A DNA stretch of 64,000 nt from Cladopsammia gracilis. Its lineage: Eukaryota; Cnidaria; Anthozoa; Scleractinia; Dendrophylliidae. The DNA is taken from NCBI GenBank assembly GCA_022457155.1, contig JAJGOT010000021.1, positions 183,501 to 247,500 of the forward strand, given 5' to 3'. Both the position numbers and the translations under genes were made by a program. This document shows positions 62,101-64,000 of this stretch, piece after piece (position 1 is the first letter of the stretch; every line of letters begins with the position of its first letter). A model generated the notes under the pieces. The model was not told the DNA's origin. It saw only the letters and a program-made list of their open reading frames with translations, and did not search any database.

Positions 62101-63486
62101 TATATGTGCTTAACTAACGGCAATACTGAGTTAAGTTATAGAAAGATACTTTCAGTATGCATATGATTCACTGAATGGCCCAGTGGTGTGGTCCTAAGGC
62201 GGCCACGAATGAGTGTTTTCATGGTATTTGATCATCACTTATTTTGCTAATAATGCCAATATATTGCACAATCCAGCAACTTTATAACAACTTACTTCCG
62301 ACATATAAAAGACAGAATAATAACATGAATATAGATTTCTTACCTCCACCCAAGCAGTTATGGAATTGTGCATGGGATCCTGATTTCCACTGTTCGAGGA
62401 GTGGTTCGCTGATACAAAAACGCTCGGGGCCTTTTTATACACCTTAGCAAAATGGAGATCCTAATAAAATAAAGCGTTTCACTGGGAATGATTCTTCACC
62501 AGTTTTATGATGCATGTTTATTTTACAGACAGACAAGCAATCAAAGAAGAAGTGAAACTGACCTTACAGAAGGCGTTATTGCTATCAGCAGGGGGATGCT
62601 GAGAGTTTGCAAAATAAACTGAATTGTGTTCGGAGAAAAACGGCCTGTAAACAGACGAAAACGCAAGCCATTTCTACAAAAGAAAAATACGAAAGCGCAT
62701 CAGATTTTGGCCAACTAATGATTGGATAATCAAGTTAAATTGGATAATCAATGTAAATATTTTAGAAATTAGTTGTTAGTTTTTAATTATAAGTTCTTAG
62801 TTACGTGTCACCAGGTAGATCAATTTGAAAAATTGAGCTAGAAACCTTTGACACATTAAAATAAAGTTTGATGATGACGATGATGATGATGATAATGATG
62901 ACGTAAATATTGCATGCGTTGTTATCTCGAATAGGATCGGGTTCTCGTCGGCGCAGGCTTGCCCTGTCAGCATCATCTAGTCCCAGGTGCTACTGGCAGG
63001 TCATGTAGCTCGCATGCCGGTCAGCACAGCCACTCAAAGAAAACGTTTTTTTTTTAAATAGAAAGACAAATTGGCAGATGAATCAATGCGCATATGTCGT
63101 TGACATATTCTAACATGTTAAAGCGTATCATAAACACTGTCACTCTATAGGAGAGTCAAGGTTTACAGATGTGTTAGAGGACACAATGCACAGTGTAACA
63201 TTTAATCAAATTCAAGATGGCCAGCTTAAAAAACCAAGAACGTCCACAAACAAATGTAGCCCTTAATTGACATTTTGGATATTAATACAACTGTGTTCAT
63301 TGCCGCTGGAAATTCATAAAATGCAAGATGGCAAATCCTGTACGTTACAGTTATATGTTTGTAATTGTTTTTGATTTTATAAATTATATTTGGGGAAATT
63401 GTTTTTTGTAGGGTTATACATATAAACCTCACGATTTTCCCTTTCAGGAAGTGTTTTTATTTTTTAGTTGATTCCCTGAATAAAAT

Positions 63487-63682
63487 ATTATGTTATGTTA
63501 TATTATGTTATGTTATGTCATGTTATGTCATGTCATGTCATGTCATGTCATGTCATGTCATGTCATGTCATGTCATGTCATGTCATGTTATGTTATGTTA
63601 TGTTATGTTATGTTATGTCATGTCATGTCATGTCATGTTATGTTATGTTATGTTATGTTATGTTACGTTATGTTATGTTATT
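63487..63682. repeat. ATGTT/ATGTC pentanucleotide array
   Basis: About 39 ATGT(T/C) units arranged in blocks of T-type and C-type. Long frames of MLCYV/MSCHV type in three phases are artefacts of it. Confidence 0.97.
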
Positions 63683-64000
63683 GACACGTCACTATCCCAT
63701 CCTGTAAAGATCAATATAGTAACAAGGTGCTCAGAAAATACCCCAAGGAATTCCGTGAACTCTCCCCTCCCCTCCCCTCTCATCTTCAACCCCCTCCCCC
63801 AGTTGAATGTACATGTATGTATGTCAAGTCAACGAAGCTATGCGCAATCAATAATGGACTTAACATCACTTACAACATAGATATCCTCGTGGGAGCCTGC
63901 GTAATTTTGCAGTTCCCTCAAACATATTTTGAAAGAAGATTGTGTGATGTCCTCCAACCAAATACTGGCAGCGTCCCTCTTCAGCCCTGCATGGTGATGT

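Larger units (their letters stand above)
59007..64000. other. Region upstream of the visible part of gene 2
   Basis: Should contain the signal peptide exon and promoter of gene 2; neither was recognised. It holds a split retroelement tail with an insertion (59490-60250), a GTTT run (60428-60457), complementary GGGAAAATCCCAGACGATCG-like repeats (about 60930-61500), a CCAATCA-rich repeat (61825-62100), a LINE-like 3' end (62810-62895) and the ATGTT array. Confidence 0.55.

Noticed and set aside
63490..63880. Overlapping plus-strand frames of MLCYVM type
   Set aside because: Artefact of the ATGTT/ATGTC repeat, which is open in every frame.

Overview
The window is nuclear DNA of an animal, most likely an anthozoan cnidarian such as a stony coral. 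It is AT-rich, has small phase-1 exons separated by introns of 0.15-5 kb, and is packed with short non-autonomous transposons, tRNA-derived SINEs and retroelement 3' ends. The lineage is inferred from architecture (tandem EGF exons, a glycine-rich ALK-type domain, a lectin-EGF-D8C protein) and from the repeat style; no species is identified. There is no sign of prokaryotic or viral genes.

Gene 1 fills most of the window on the minus strand (47139 down to 4816). I rebuilt it exon by exon from GT/AG splice sites. Exon 1 encodes a short basic cytoplasmic tail and one transmembrane helix (type II topology). Exons 2-22 each encode exactly one six-cysteine, calcium-binding-type EGF module. Exon 23 encodes a C-terminal glycine-rich domain like that of the ALK/LTK receptors and ends in a stop. 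All 23 exons join in phase 1 without a frameshift: 3669 nt, 1222 predicted residues, 21 EGF modules. Exon subfamilies share flanking intron sequence, so the gene grew by repeated exon-plus-intron duplication, and decayed EGF exon fragments remain in several introns.

Gene 2 lies upstream on the same strand (59006 down to 55583). The visible exons encode a C-type lectin domain, three EGF modules and a C-terminal uromodulin/GP2/OIT3-type cysteine-rich (D8C/D10C) domain, all again in phase 1. Its 5' end (signal peptide exon) was not found. Both products look like extracellular adhesion or recognition proteins; whether they act together is unknown.

The rest is noncoding. 1-4815 holds a TA-flanked transposon (1977-2947) and two smaller inverted-repeat elements. 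47140-55582 is intergenic with a folded MITE, a hammerhead-like retroelement motif, LINE-like 3' ends and a TAG/GGC microsatellite. 59007-64000 holds further repeats and an ATGTT/ATGTC array. Introns of gene 1 contain satellites, SINEs, MITEs (some nested), a LINE ORF fragment and exon relics. Nearly all other open frames are chance frames in repeats.
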